Shown: positions 1 to 7,915, counted from the first letter of the stretch. The stretch is DNA of 12,515 nt from CAZPAH01 sp964584495 (GCA_964584495.1 CAZPAH010000085.1:1-12515), one strand, 5' to 3'. Notes: a model not told the origin generated them from the letters alone. Translations and numbers: made by a program.

Positions 1-990
1 GCCGAGCAGGTAAAGGAAGCGGCACTGAAGGCCCGCGACCTTGTCAGACAAATCCTGACCTTCAGCCGAAGAAGCAAGCAGAAAATGAATGTCCTCCATC
101 TTGCGCCTCTGGTCAAGGAGAGCCTTAAGCTTCTCAGGGCCACCATACCCACCACGATCGAATTTTCACTGAAGATAGATTGTCCACATGACTCCATCAT
201 CGGTGACGCGATTCAGATAAATCAGGTTTTAATGAACCTGTGCGTAAACGCCGAGCACGCTATGCGCGGCAGCGGAGGCATCCTCGAGGTAAGGTTGCGT
301 AACAGGCTTATAACGCAAGACGAGATAAAAACTCCGGTATTGCTGGATCCGGGAGAGTATGTGGAGCTGCAGGTCGAGGACAATGGATGCGGGATCGATC
401 CGGAAATAATCGACAGGGTATTCGATCCGTTCTTTACGACAAAGGATGTCGATCTCGGGACGGGGTTGGGTCTTTCGGTCGTGCACGGGATCGTCAAGAA
501 CCACCATGGCTCGATCACGGTTCAGAGCAAGGTGGGAAAAGGCTCCACCTTCACGTTGCTCTTTCCGGTGGCCGTGGTAGAGGAGGAGGATGATGAAACC
601 TCCGAGGCGCCGTTGCGGGGGGGTAGCGAGCGAATCCTGCTTATCGATGACGAGGAACAGATAACCAAGATAGCCGGGTTGATGCTTCAAAAGCTCGGAT
701 ACAAAACGGTTTCTTTCCGGAGCAGCGAGAAAGCTTTGAAGGAATTCAAGGAATCTCCCGGCAGCTTCGATCTGGTGATCACCGATATGACGATGCCCCG
801 AATGACGGGCAAGATGCTTGCAAGGGAGATCCTGAAGATAAGGTCCGATCTGCCGGTCATCCTCTGCACCGGCTACAGCGACCTGGTTTCTGAGAAGGAT
901 TGCCGGAGAGAAGGTATCAGCGCGGTGTTGATGAAACCTTATGACCGGCGCGAGCTTTCCGAGACCATCAGGGAAGTGCTCGATAGCTGA
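1..990 (+). CDS. Hybrid sensor histidine kinase with C-terminal receiver domain (5' end missing)
   Basis: The reading frame is open from base 1, so the gene starts outside the window; the ATG at 85 is internal. Numbering from the first visible codon, residues 1-25 are the second helix of the HisKA dimerisation domain (ARDLVRQILTFSR). The phosphorylated histidine must lie just upstream, off the window. A HATPase_c domain follows: N box around residue 83 (NLCVNAEHAM), G1 box VEDNGCGI around 127, F box DPFFTT and G2 box GTGLGL near 153-158. After an acidic linker (VEEEDDE) comes a receiver domain, residues 210-329, with the acidic pair D216/D217, the phosphoacceptor D262 (VITDMTMP), T290 and K312. 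All residues needed for phosphotransfer in the visible part are present. In this family the kinase phosphorylates itself and then relays to the fused receiver. The sensor domain and signal cannot be known here. No partner regulator gene is adjacent downstream. Confidence 0.93.
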   Translation, partial: AEQVKEAALKARDLVRQILTFSRRSKQKMNVLHLAPLVKESLKLLRATIPTTIEFSLKIDCPHDSIIGDAIQINQVLMNLCVNAEHAMRGSGGILEVRLRNRLITQDEIKTPVLLDPGEYVELQVEDNGCGIDPEIIDRVFDPFFTTKDVDLGTGLGLSVVHGIVKNHHGSITVQSKVGKGSTFTLLFPVAVVEEEDDETSEAPLRGGSERILLIDDEEQITKIAGLMLQKLGYKTVSFRSSEKALKEFKESPGSFDLVITDMTMPRMTGKMLAREILKIRSDLPVILCTGYSDLVSEKDCRREGISAVLMKPYDRRELSETIREVLDS

Positions 991-1019
991 TTCCCCCCTT
1001 TCTTGATGGCGTCGTGTGG

Positions 1020-1050
1020 AAAATCGGAATCTCCCGCCGCCGGATTTTTT
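1020..1050 (+). terminator. Putative rho-independent terminator after the histidine kinase
   Basis: AAAATC (1020-1025) pairs with GATTTT (1043-1048), and GG (1026-1027) pairs with CC (1040-1041) around one bulged G. The loop is about 12 bases. A run of six T (1045-1050), then CCCTTT, follows or overlaps the 3' arm. It starts 29 bases after the kinase stop. The stem is mostly A-T, so strength is uncertain. Confidence 0.4.
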
Positions 1051-1091
1051 CCCTTTGGCCTGCATCATGGGAATATTTAAAAATAATGTGG

Positions 1092-1110
1092 ACGGACCGA
1101 TCCGGTCCGT
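1092..1110. other. Perfect 8-bp GC-rich hairpin or dyad
   Basis: ACGGACCG (1092-1099) and CGGTCCGT (1103-1110) are perfect reverse complements around the three bases ATC. The sequence after it, GATAGATTTT, is only loosely T-rich. It could be a second terminator, a protein-binding dyad or an RNA hairpin; the sequence does not decide. Confidence 0.4.
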
Positions 1111-1489
1111 GATAGATTTTAACTTCCGCTGACTGAAGTGGAAGGCAGCACCGCAGAATCCTCTCGACTTTACAGGAGAACCGGCGCCTGCCGGTAAACC
1201 GTCCAGCGGACAAGCTATCAAGACCGGATTTTCGACTATCAATCTTCGGCTGCTTCAGTCCCCCGGGGAGGTTGATCGTTACGTTTGCATTTGCTTGTCC
1301 ATCCAATGACTCAGTTGAAACGATCTTAGTGATTGAAGCAAACCGGAGAATCCGGTCTCGATCTTTCTGTTACTACTATATCGGCCGTTGTCCGTTTCGA
1401 GGATGTATGGAGCCGATAGGGGCACAGTCGGGCTATTGACTAAAATCTAGGGAGAAAGGAGGTTTCGGCTCGCCGTTTTTAGTATGAAG

Positions 1490-1507
1490 TGACCGCATGT
1501 GCGGTCA
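1490..1507 (+). promoter_or_regulatory. Perfect hairpin upstream of the protease gene
   Basis: TGACCGC (1490-1496) and GCGGTCA (1501-1507) form a perfect 7-bp stem with an ATGT loop, about 85 bases before the protease start. A G-T pair could extend it outward. Being this close to the gene it may lie in the mRNA leader or be a regulator-binding dyad. Function is inferred from position only. Confidence 0.3.
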
Positions 1508-1580
1508 TTCGCCCCATCTCGTCGAATACCCGGGGGGATGGTTTCGGTTGAAGCAGTCCCGGGCCTTCGATGAAAACGGT

Positions 1581-1586
1581 AAGGAG
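1581..1586 (+). promoter_or_regulatory. Ribosome binding site that fixes the protease start
   Basis: AAGGAG at 1581-1586 stands five bases before the ATG at 1592. An in-frame GTG at 1586 overlaps this site, so it cannot be served by it. The ATG, followed at once by a KKK signal-peptide n-region, is the better start. Confidence 0.8.
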
Positions 1587-1591
1587 TGACG

Positions 1592-4500
1592 ATGAAGAAG
1601 AAGTTCCTGATCTCGTTAATAAGCCTGCTGCTTGTCCTCCCGCAGCTAGCTGACCTTTCGGCGGCGACCACGTCTGCCCGGGAGTTTTCACCCGTGCAGG
1701 AAGGTTTTGTCTCCTCCGCCCCGATGGTTTCGCCCTACGCTACAGGCCATATCCTGGTTAAGTTCAAAGCGGAAAGCATGAAGAATTTCAACAAGGATGT
1801 AACCCCTCAGATGGGCGCGGCATTGTCCGGCGCCCAAACTGGGATAGCGTCGCTAGATGCTCTCGGCCGGGCCGTAGGCATCGTGAGGATCTCTCGTCCC
1901 TATATCGAACTGAAGAACAAGGTCGAGGCTTCCCGTCTCGGTGTCGATCGCTGGTTCATGATCGAGCTGGCCGAGGGTTCGGATATCCCCGACGTTGTGA
2001 GCCGCTACGCCGAAGACCCCAACGTCGAGTATGCCAAGCCCGATTGGGTCGCATTCCCGGCAGTAGTTCCTAGCGATCCGTTCTACGCCGATCACTGGGG
2101 ACACAACAACACGGCCCAGCTCCCGGACCTCGACTGGGGCGGGACGTACGATCATACCCGTTCAAACACGGTCGGAACCCCCGGGTTCGACGCCAACGCC
2201 CAGGCGGCCTGGGACGCGAGCCAGGGATTCGGCAGCTCCAGCGTGATAATCGCCATAATCGACACGGGCGTCGATATGGATCACCCCGACCTGAATCTGG
2301 TCAGCGGCTATGATTTCGGCGATAATGACAGCAACCCCGATGACAACTCGGCGGCGGCAGGCCACGGAACCTGCTGCGCAGGAGTGGCGGCGGCGATGGC
2401 CAACAACGGCCGCGGCGCCTGCGGGGCCGCTCCCGGCTGCAGGGTCATGCCCCTCAAGGTCGCCAACAGCTCGGGCTCTATGTATTTCTCCTCTATAGAG
2501 AACGCGTTCTATTACGCGGCCGACAACGGGGCCGATGTCATAAGCCTCAGCCTGGGGGCTTACTTGAGCAGCGATCCCGCGACCGATGCCGCCATTACTT
2601 ACGCCCACAACGCGGGATGCGTAATACTGGCGGCCACAAGCAACGACAACGACAACGTTCTCAGCTACCCGGCCAACCATGCCTACGTTATCGGCGTCGG
2701 CGCCGCTTCCCCCTGCGGAGACCGCAAGAGAAGCAGCAGCTCGTACAGCGAGTGCAACCCGGGTGTCAGCACCGATCCCAACGGCTACACGTGCGACGGC
2801 GAGCGCTGGTGGGGCTCCAACTATGGAACCAATACCAAGGACGCGGCCGGCGCAGTTGATATCCTAGGTCCGACCATCCTTCCGACTACGGATATAGTTG
2901 GAAGCGGCGGCTTCAGGTCCGGAGATTACGAGCCGTTCTTCAACGGGACCTCCTGCGCGACTCCCTATGTGGCGGGCGTCTGCGCGCTGATCAAGTCGGC
3001 CAATCCCACGTGGACGGCCACGCAGGTGCGCGATCAGCTGGTCGATAGCGCGATCGATATCGTCAACGTCGAGTCGGGCTCCGGCTGGGACCGCTACAGC
3101 GGGTACGGGATGGTGGATGCCGCGGCGGCGGTGGGAGGCGGCGGACCGGTCGCCCCTGTGGCGGATTTTTCCGGCGATCCCACAAGCGGAACGGCACCTC
3201 TTACGGCCTACTTCACCGATCTTTCGTCCGGTTCGCCGACGAGCTGGTACTGGACCTTCGGCGACGGCGGCAGCTCGAGCCAGCAGAACCCGAACTACAC
3301 GTACAACTCCGCCGGCACCTACACGGTCACCTTGACTGCGACCAACTCGGTCGGCTCCGACGGCGAGACGAAGAGCGGCTACATAACGGTGAATCCGTGC
3401 GTGGCTCCGACGGCGAGCTTCACGGCGGCCCCCACGTCCGGCTATGCTCCTCTCGCTGTGTCCTTTACCGATCAGTCCACCGGATCGCCGACGAGCTGGT
3501 CATGGGACTTCGGCGACGGGGGCAGCTCCAGCCAGCAGAATCCCTCGTACACGTACACCTCGACCGGAACGTACACAGTGACTCTTACCGCATCGAACGG
3601 ATGCGGCTCGGACGACCTGGTGCGGAGCGGGTATATAGCGGTAACCGATGATCCGGGCGGAACGTGGGTGACGATCACGTACGACGACTTCGAAGGAGGG
3701 ATGGGCAGCTACACCGACGGCGGCGGAGACATGGTGCTGTACACATCCGGCACATACGCCCACCAGGGGAATAACGCCGCCGATATACAGGATAACAGCG
3801 GTGTCGCCTCGTCGTTCTATCACACGGCGAGCTACAACGTGTCAGGCTACAGCGAGCTGGAGGTAGAATTCTGGTTCTACGCGGTGAGTATGGACAACAC
3901 CAGCGAGGATTTCTGGGTCCAGTACTACGACGGCTCGACATGGAGGACCGTGGCGACGTATGCCAGGACGACCGATTTCAACAACAACACCTTCTACAAC
4001 AAGGTGGTGGCGATCCCGGCGGGAACGTATAACTATGCGACGAACGCAAAGATCCGGTTCATGTGCGACGCGAGCGGCAACGCGGACGATGTCTACATCG
4101 ACGAGATAGAGTTCCGCGGCCGTACCGCGGGGCCGGTAGTTCCAGTGGCGGCGTTCGAAGGGGAACCGACTAGCGGTATCGTGCCGCTGACGGTCACCTT
4201 CACCGACCAGTCGACCGGATCGCCGACCAGCTGGAGCTGGACGTTCGGAGACGGAGGCAGCTCGAGCCAGCAGAATCCAGAATATACATATAACTCAGCG
4301 GGCACCTATACGGTCGCCCTCATGGTGGCAAATGCCGAGGGAAGCGACACGGAGACGAAGACCGGCTATATCACCGTGAGCCCGATACCGGCCCCCGTGG
4401 CGGCTTTCGAGGCTTCTCCCACCTCCGGGGTAGTACCACTCACAGTGACATTCACCGATCAGTCGACGGGCGATATCGACAGCTGGTCGTGGAATTTCGG

Positions 4501-5425
4501 CGACGGGGGCGGCTCCTCGGATCAAAATCCCTCGCACCAATACACGGCGGTCGGCGACTACACCGTCACCCTGACCGTAACGGGGCCTGGCGGAAGCGAC
4601 GATGAGGTCAAGACCGGCTATATAAGCGTCACCGAAGGCGGAAGCTGGCAGGTGATCACCTACGATGATTTCGAAAGCGGGATGGGCAACTATACCGACG
4701 GCGGCGGGGACATGTCGCTGTACTCCTACGGTACATATGCCCACCAGGGAAGCAGGGCGGCCGACATCCAGGACAACAGCGGCACGGCCTCGTCGTTCTA
4801 CCACACGAACGGCTACGACGTCTCGGGCTACACCGAGCTGGAGGTCGAGTTCTGGTTCTACGCGGTAAGCATGGATAGAAGAGAGGATTTCTGGGTCCAG
4901 TACTATGACGGATCGACATGGAGGACCGTTGCGACGTTTGTCAGGACGACCGACTTCGAGAACAATATCTTCTACAACGAGGTCGTGACGATCTCGAGCA
5001 GCCAGTACAACTTCCCGTCCAACGCCAGGCTGAGATTCATGTGCGACGCGAGCAACAACACGGACGATGTCTATATCGACGAGATCGAGTTCCGCGGGAT
5101 AGCGGGCGGAACGAGCGGTGGAAGCAGCCCAGCGATCGCCGACGAGAAGCCGGCGACCCCGACGACTTTCACCCTATACCAGAACTATCCGAACCCGTTC
5201 AACCCGGTAACGAGGATATCGTTCTACCTGGTGGAGCCGGCGCATGTGAGACTCGATGTCTTCAACGTGGCGGGCGCGAAGGTGGCGACCCTGATCAACG
5301 AGAGCAGGGGATCAGGCCTTCACACGGTCGATTTCCAGGCGTCCTCGCTGAGCTCCGGCATCTATCTCTACCGGATAATCGCCGGTAACAAGACCGAGTA
5401 CAAGAAGATGGTTCTTTTGAGGTAG
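1592..5425 (+). CDS. Secreted modular subtilisin-like (S8) serine protease with PKD domains and type IX sorting tail
   Basis: The product has 1277 residues. Residues 1-24 are a signal peptide (MKKKFLISLISLLLVLP, cleavage near LSA-A). Residues about 50-155 look like a fervidolysin-type prodomain (GHILVKFKAE to VEYAKPDW). The S8 catalytic domain spans about 205-515, with the full triad D224 (IDTGVD), H258 (GHGT) and S454 (NGTSCATP) and the oxyanion asparagine N351. An insertion before WWGSNYG carries C375, C388 and C401, spaced exactly 13 apart. Then come PKD domains at 521-601 and 604-686, a beta-sandwich domain at 692-843, PKD domains at about 851-932 and 934-1017, and a second beta-sandwich at 1019-1169. 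After a Gly/Ser linker the tail (about 1192-1277) has YQNYPNPFNP and ends YKKMVLLR, a type IX secretion type A sorting domain. It should be exported across both membranes and released or anchored at the surface. It appears monocistronic. Substrate is unknown; PKD and sandwich domains suggest binding to polymers. Confidence 0.95.
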   Translation: MKKKFLISLISLLLVLPQLADLSAATTSAREFSPVQEGFVSSAPMVSPYATGHILVKFKAESMKNFNKDVTPQMGAALSGAQTGIASLDALGRAVGIVRISRPYIELKNKVEASRLGVDRWFMIELAEGSDIPDVVSRYAEDPNVEYAKPDWVAFPAVVPSDPFYADHWGHNNTAQLPDLDWGGTYDHTRSNTVGTPGFDANAQAAWDASQGFGSSSVIIAIIDTGVDMDHPDLNLVSGYDFGDNDSNPDDNSAAAGHGTCCAGVAAAMANNGRGACGAAPGCRVMPLKVANSSGSMYFSSIENAFYYAADNGADVISLSLGAYLSSDPATDAAITYAHNAGCVILAATSNDNDNVLSYPANHAYVIGVGAASPCGDRKRSSSSYSECNPGVSTDPNGYTCDGERWWGSNYGTNTKDAAGAVDILGPTILPTTDIVGSGGFRSGDYEPFFNGTSCATPYVAGVCALIKSANPTWTATQVRDQLVDSAIDIVNVESGSGWDRYSGYGMVDAAAAVGGGGPVAPVADFSGDPTSGTAPLTAYFTDLSSGSPTSWYWTFGDGGSSSQQNPNYTYNSAGTYTVTLTATNSVGSDGETKSGYITVNPCVAPTASFTAAPTSGYAPLAVSFTDQSTGSPTSWSWDFGDGGSSSQQNPSYTYTSTGTYTVTLTASNGCGSDDLVRSGYIAVTDDPGGTWVTITYDDFEGGMGSYTDGGGDMVLYTSGTYAHQGNNAADIQDNSGVASSFYHTASYNVSGYSELEVEFWFYAVSMDNTSEDFWVQYYDGSTWRTVATYARTTDFNNNTFYNKVVAIPAGTYNYATNAKIRFMCDASGNADDVYIDEIEFRGRTAGPVVPVAAFEGEPTSGIVPLTVTFTDQSTGSPTSWSWTFGDGGSSSQQNPEYTYNSAGTYTVALMVANAEGSDTETKTGYITVSPIPAPVAAFEASPTSGVVPLTVTFTDQSTGDIDSWSWNFGDGGGSSDQNPSHQYTAVGDYTVTLTVTGPGGSDDEVKTGYISVTEGGSWQVITYDDFESGMGNYTDGGGDMSLYSYGTYAHQGSRAADIQDNSGTASSFYHTNGYDVSGYTELEVEFWFYAVSMDRREDFWVQYYDGSTWRTVATFVRTTDFENNIFYNEVVTISSSQYNFPSNARLRFMCDASNNTDDVYIDEIEFRGIAGGTSGGSSPAIADEKPATPTTFTLYQNYPNPFNPVTRISFYLVEPAHVRLDVFNVAGAKVATLINESRGSGLHTVDFQASSLSSGIYLYRIIAGNKTEYKKMVLLR
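3152..4120 (+). repeat. First copy of the duplicated PKD-PKD-beta-sandwich module
   Basis: Protein residues 521-843 of the protease. The order PKD, PKD, sandwich recurs in residues 851-1169. The sandwich copies share long stretches such as ELEVEFWFYAVSMD and DDVYIDEIEFRG. By eye they match at about three quarters of positions, so the module duplicated as a unit inside the gene. Confidence 0.85.
4142..5098 (+). repeat. Second copy of the duplicated PKD-PKD-beta-sandwich module
   Basis: Protein residues 851-1169. PKD copies share the core SWxWxFGDGG and a GYI[TS]V end strand. Its sandwich domain is one residue shorter than the first copy around SMDRREDFWV. The sandwich fold is inferred from its alternating strand pattern; I do not assign it to a named carbohydrate-binding family. 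Confidence 0.85.
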
Positions 5426-5512
5426 GAGGTATCTCTTTAAGTTATCCGGGATCTTAACCGGCTCGGTCGTCGAGCTAAAGGAAAACTCGGCGGCCGGGAG
5501 TGAGAGAGACGA

Positions 5513-5547
5513 AAGACCGCTCCGACAAGCACAGCCGGGGCGGTCTT
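5513..5547. terminator. Bidirectional terminator hairpin between convergent genes
   Basis: AAGACCGC (5513-5520) and GCGGTCTT (5540-5547) are perfect reverse complements with a 19-base loop. An outer CGA/TCG pairing with one bulge can extend the stem. It lies 88 bases after the protease stop and only four bases beyond the stop of the minus-strand gene, with short pyrimidine-rich runs on both sides, so it can serve both genes. A smaller hairpin (GCTCG/CGAGC) is at 5461-5475. Confidence 0.6.
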
Positions 5548-5551
5548 CTCG

Positions 5552-6736
5552 TTACTCGTTCTCGATGAACCGTGTTTCGGTCCTTCCGCCGAACGATGCG
5601 AAGGATATCCGCGCTTCCCCCCTCGAAAAGGCCCGCCTGTACGTCATGACGCTGTCGGGTGAGCCTTCTATCATGAGGCCGGACCTCGGAGTGCCCGGCT
5701 GAAGATCGATCTGCCAACCGGAAAAAACAACGCCGTCGTGGAGCTCGGTGTAGAGACAGCCGGCCAGCATGCTGGTAATGAGGCAGAAGTAGTTATTGTA
5801 GTCCACGGCCTCGTTGGTCAGGATCGACCAGGTCCGGCCGAAGGCCTCGTCCAGGTAGCCCTCCTCCTGGTTGGCGACCAGTATCCGCATCCCTTCCCTG
5901 TCGGTGATGGACCAGCACATATTCGGGAAGTACTCGTAGTATATCCCGTTCAAAAAGCCCGCCAGCTCCGCGTTCTCCTGGGGAACCCTCCCGTTTCCGA
6001 CCTGGATGAAATCGGGGCCGAACCGGCTCCGGATCTCGCCGGCATACCGTATCTGCCACTCGAGAAACATGCTCCTCTCCGCGGGATCGTCTCCTATCGC
6101 GATCCCGTTTCCGTCAAGATCCACCTCCCCTTCCACCTGCCCCTCGAGCTGGTAGTTTATGTAGGGCTTGTACATGAAGTAGTCGTGCATTATACCGTCG
6201 AGGGAGCTTTCCCTTTGCGCACGGTACCTTTCGATGAGGTCGACTATCTCCACGATGAAATCGATGTCGGGCGAGCCGTCCCTGAACGGGTTGAGAAACA
6301 CCGACCCCGGCCATATCGACAGGGTGTCGCCGGTCGTCGTCCATGCCCACCTCTCGAGCGACAGGTTGTAGAAATCCATCTCGTACGGAGTGTTTTCCCT
6401 GACGGTCGCGGTGTCGGCCCACAGCTGCGATACGTTGAGGAGCCCCAGGTAGCCGACGATCTTTATCTCCGGGTTGATCGATTTGAGCCTTCCGATGATA
6501 TCATCGCCAGCCTGCGACAGGCAGATCTGGATCGGGAAGATGATCATCTTCGCGCCGGCCGCCGCCTCTATTTTGGCATCGTCCCATTCGAGAAACGACC
6601 TCCAGTGGACCACGCCCTTTTCCGGGTAGCGGCCGGCGGATGGACTCGATACCGAAGTGCCGGGGGAGGAGGGGGTATTGCCGCAGGATAAGAGAAGGGC
6701 AGCCGCGGCCGAAAGCGTTAGTGTCTTTATATGCAT
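5552..6736 (-). CDS. Putative lipoprotein with a glycoside-hydrolase-like TIM barrel (GHL15/GH114-like)
   Basis: The product has 394 residues. A short signal ends in the lipobox LLSC, with the lipidated cysteine at C18 followed by G, which suggests outer-membrane sorting, then a Ser/Thr/Pro tether to about residue 36. The body shows regularly spaced hydrophobic strands typical of a (beta/alpha)8 barrel: GAKMIIFP (61-68), IKIVGYLG (91-98), LDGIMHDYF (179-187), FIQVGNGR (243-250) and GIYYEYF (264-270). D180, D185 and E268 sit at strand ends and are candidate acid catalysts. This resembles the hypothetical glycosyl hydrolase families (GHL15, GH114-like), but I cannot confirm the family or substrate. 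Residues 206-217 (DLDGNGIAIGDD) resemble a calcium-binding DxDxNG loop. The ribosome site is GAGG, nine bases before the ATG. It faces the protease and shares its terminator. Confidence 0.85.
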   Translation of the reverse strand: MHIKTLTLSAAAALLLSCGNTPSSPGTSVSSPSAGRYPEKGVVHWRSFLEWDDAKIEAAAGAKMIIFPIQICLSQAGDDIIGRLKSINPEIKIVGYLGLLNVSQLWADTATVRENTPYEMDFYNLSLERWAWTTTGDTLSIWPGSVFLNPFRDGSPDIDFIVEIVDLIERYRAQRESSLDGIMHDYFMYKPYINYQLEGQVEGEVDLDGNGIAIGDDPAERSMFLEWQIRYAGEIRSRFGPDFIQVGNGRVPQENAELAGFLNGIYYEYFPNMCWSITDREGMRILVANQEEGYLDEAFGRTWSILTNEAVDYNNYFCLITSMLAGCLYTELHDGVVFSGWQIDLQPGTPRSGLMIEGSPDSVMTYRRAFSRGEARISFASFGGRTETRFIENE

Positions 6737-6827
6737 AATGCCTTACCTCGATGATCCGGTGCGCCAACCGGCCGGGCCTTCGCTCATCCGCGTGCAACGA
6801 CCCACCCTTTCGGGGAACGACCGGAAA

Positions 6828-6848
6828 CCGGCGGAACGCCTCCGCCGG
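6828..6848 (-). terminator. Putative terminator hairpin of the DUF2975/HTH operon
   Basis: CCGGCGGA (6828-6835) and TCCGCCGG (6841-6848) pair perfectly around a five-base loop, giving a very stable 8-bp stem. Read on the minus strand it is followed by TTTCC, a weak T run. It lies about 90 bases after the HTH stop and about 90 bases before the next minus-strand gene, as expected for a terminator between two units. The short T tract keeps confidence moderate. Confidence 0.45.
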
Positions 6849-6940
6849 AGCCGTTTTCCTGGATTCTACTGCATCATGGGGTCGTGCAACCGCCGTTCCG
6901 GATCGAGGGGGATCGGGGTAAATGAGGACTTTCACCCGTA

Positions 6941-7156
6941 TTATTCGGAGTCGCCGCTCCGGTACTCGAGTATCTCCCCGGGACCGCAGCCGAGCTCCCT
7001 GCAGATCGCCTCGAGGGTCGAGAAGCGGATCGCCCTGGCCTTTCCCTGCTTGAGTATCGAGAGGTTGGCGAGGGTGATCCCGACCCTGCCGGCAAGCTCC
7101 GTCAGGGACATCTTTCTTTTTGCGAGCTCGACATCCAGATTCACTATTATCGGCAT
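6941..7156 (-). CDS. Small Cro/C1-type HTH regulator, YozG-like
   Basis: The product has 71 residues, the usual size for YozG-type regulators, which consist of little more than one DNA-binding domain. It opens with a short strand (MPIIVNLDVELAKRKMS). The helix-turn-helix follows at about residues 19-40 (TELAGRVGITLANLSILKQ), then the conserved helix IRFSTLEAICRELGCGPGEI that closes the fold. There is no ligand-binding domain. The ribosome site GAGG lies five bases before the ATG. The gene starts seven bases after the DUF2975 stop, so the two are cotranscribed. In this family the regulator is nearly always next to a DUF2975 membrane protein, as here. Autoregulation through the AT-rich repeats at 7940-7986 is plausible but inferred. 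Confidence 0.92.
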   Translation of the reverse strand: MPIIVNLDVELAKRKMSLTELAGRVGITLANLSILKQGKARAIRFSTLEAICRELGCGPGEILEYRSGDSE

Positions 7157-7163
7157 CGGATCC

Positions 7164-7814
7164 TCAAATCGTTAATTCCTGTTCCTGCTGAAGCATATTG
7201 CCGAGGCGGAAGACCTCCGAGATGACGATCACCACCAGCCCTCCGAAGGCTAGACCCGGCTGTATCTCCACCCTCGCGAGGAACAGCCATGGAAGGTCCC
7301 AGCCCCTTATAAGGATCTCTTCCTTGAAGATGAGTATGCACCCCAGGTGATGGATGATATTGAACAGCCAGCCGCCGATCATCGCCAGGCCGATGATCCG
7401 CAGCCTGCGCGCGTTCTCGCGGAGGAACGGTTTTCCGTTGTTGAGGTCCTCGAAGACGTTCGCCAGCTGCACCATGACTACGAAGAGCAGCAGGGAGAAA
7501 ACGATCGGGCGGATATAGGCGGTGACGATCAGCTTCCGCGGCATGTTCAGATAGGAGAACTCGCCGTAGAGGTTGTTGAGCCTGTAGCGAACCGTGCCGT
7601 CGACGGAATCGTATGTTCTGCCCACCGCCGATTCCGTCTTCTCGGGCAGCACCATCAGCTCGGTCGTCGTCACCCTGCTCAGGTCGCCGGCGTGGTTCAG
7701 TGTGTAGAAGAAGGCGCCGAGCGTATAGAGGAGCGCCAGTATGTTCAACCCGAAGACGATGTAGATGATCATAAGGACGAACCTGGATAGTTTGTTAGAG
7801 CCGGGTAGTTTCAT
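7164..7814 (-). CDS. DUF2975 family four-helix membrane protein
   Basis: The product has 216 residues with four predicted membrane helices at about 12-37, 97-118, 139-163 and 183-203. A polar loop of some 55 residues lies between helices 1 and 2. Family hallmarks are the cytoplasmic motif NGKPFLRENARRLRIIG (126-142) and the C-terminal FRLGNMLQQEQELTI. The biochemical function of DUF2975 is not established; the tight pairing with a YozG-type regulator suggests a sensing or stress-response role in the membrane. The start is supported by AAGGAG six bases before the ATG. It is the first gene of a two-gene operon read from the promoter at 7916-7943, with a leader of roughly 95 bases. Confidence 0.92.
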   Translation of the reverse strand: MKLPGSNKLSRFVLMIIYIVFGLNILALLYTLGAFFYTLNHAGDLSRVTTTELMVLPEKTESAVGRTYDSVDGTVRYRLNNLYGEFSYLNMPRKLIVTAYIRPIVFSLLLFVVMVQLANVFEDLNNGKPFLRENARRLRIIGLAMIGGWLFNIIHHLGCILIFKEEILIRGWDLPWLFLARVEIQPGLAFGGLVVIVISEVFRLGNMLQQEQELTI

Positions 7815-7915
7815 TTCGATCTCCTTTAAGAGACGCGGAAGATTAAGGCTTCCTGAAGTCCGGTGAACGGCCGCCCCGCCCCGCGCGATCCGCAGGGGGC
7901 CGGCGATCTGATATG

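Larger units (their letters stand above)
991..1591. other. 600-base gene-free region rich in inverted repeats
   Basis: No convincing coding sequence is seen on either strand; the open frames here lack ribosome sites and recognisable protein. The stretch carries at least five perfect or near-perfect inverted repeats: 1020-1048, 1092-1110, 1180-1195, 1342-1356 and 1490-1507. The first is probably the kinase terminator and the last lies in the likely leader of the protease gene. A TTGACT hexamer at 1436-1441 has no convincing -10 partner at normal spacing, so no promoter is called. It does not match any riboswitch class I can recognise by eye. Confidence 0.6.

Noticed and set aside
229..1242. 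Long minus-strand open frame opposite the histidine kinase
   Set aside because: It mirrors the kinase reading frame, has no recognisable domain and no ribosome site. The plus-strand kinase has complete N, G1, G2 and receiver motifs.
1455..1463. AAAGGAGGT as ribosome site of a small gene
   Set aside because: No ATG, GTG or TTG lies 5-12 bases downstream; the ATG at 1484 is too far and reads only two codons before a stop.
1586..1588. GTG as start of the protease
   Set aside because: It overlaps the AAGGAG ribosome site; the ATG six bases later has the right spacing and starts a normal signal peptide.
2162..2680. 172-codon minus-strand frame (and others inside the protease gene)
   Set aside because: Opposite the protease catalytic domain; low-complexity A/V/G/R composition and no start signal.
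5738..6691. 317-codon plus-strand open frame
   Set aside because: It lies wholly antisense to the lipoprotein gene, whose lipobox, barrel strands and ribosome site are convincing. The antisense protein is rich in R, P and V with no domain, as expected from a high-GC shadow frame.
7347..7790. 147-codon plus-strand frame opposite the DUF2975 gene
   Set aside because: Hydrophilic shadow of the membrane protein, with no ribosome site or recognisable fold.
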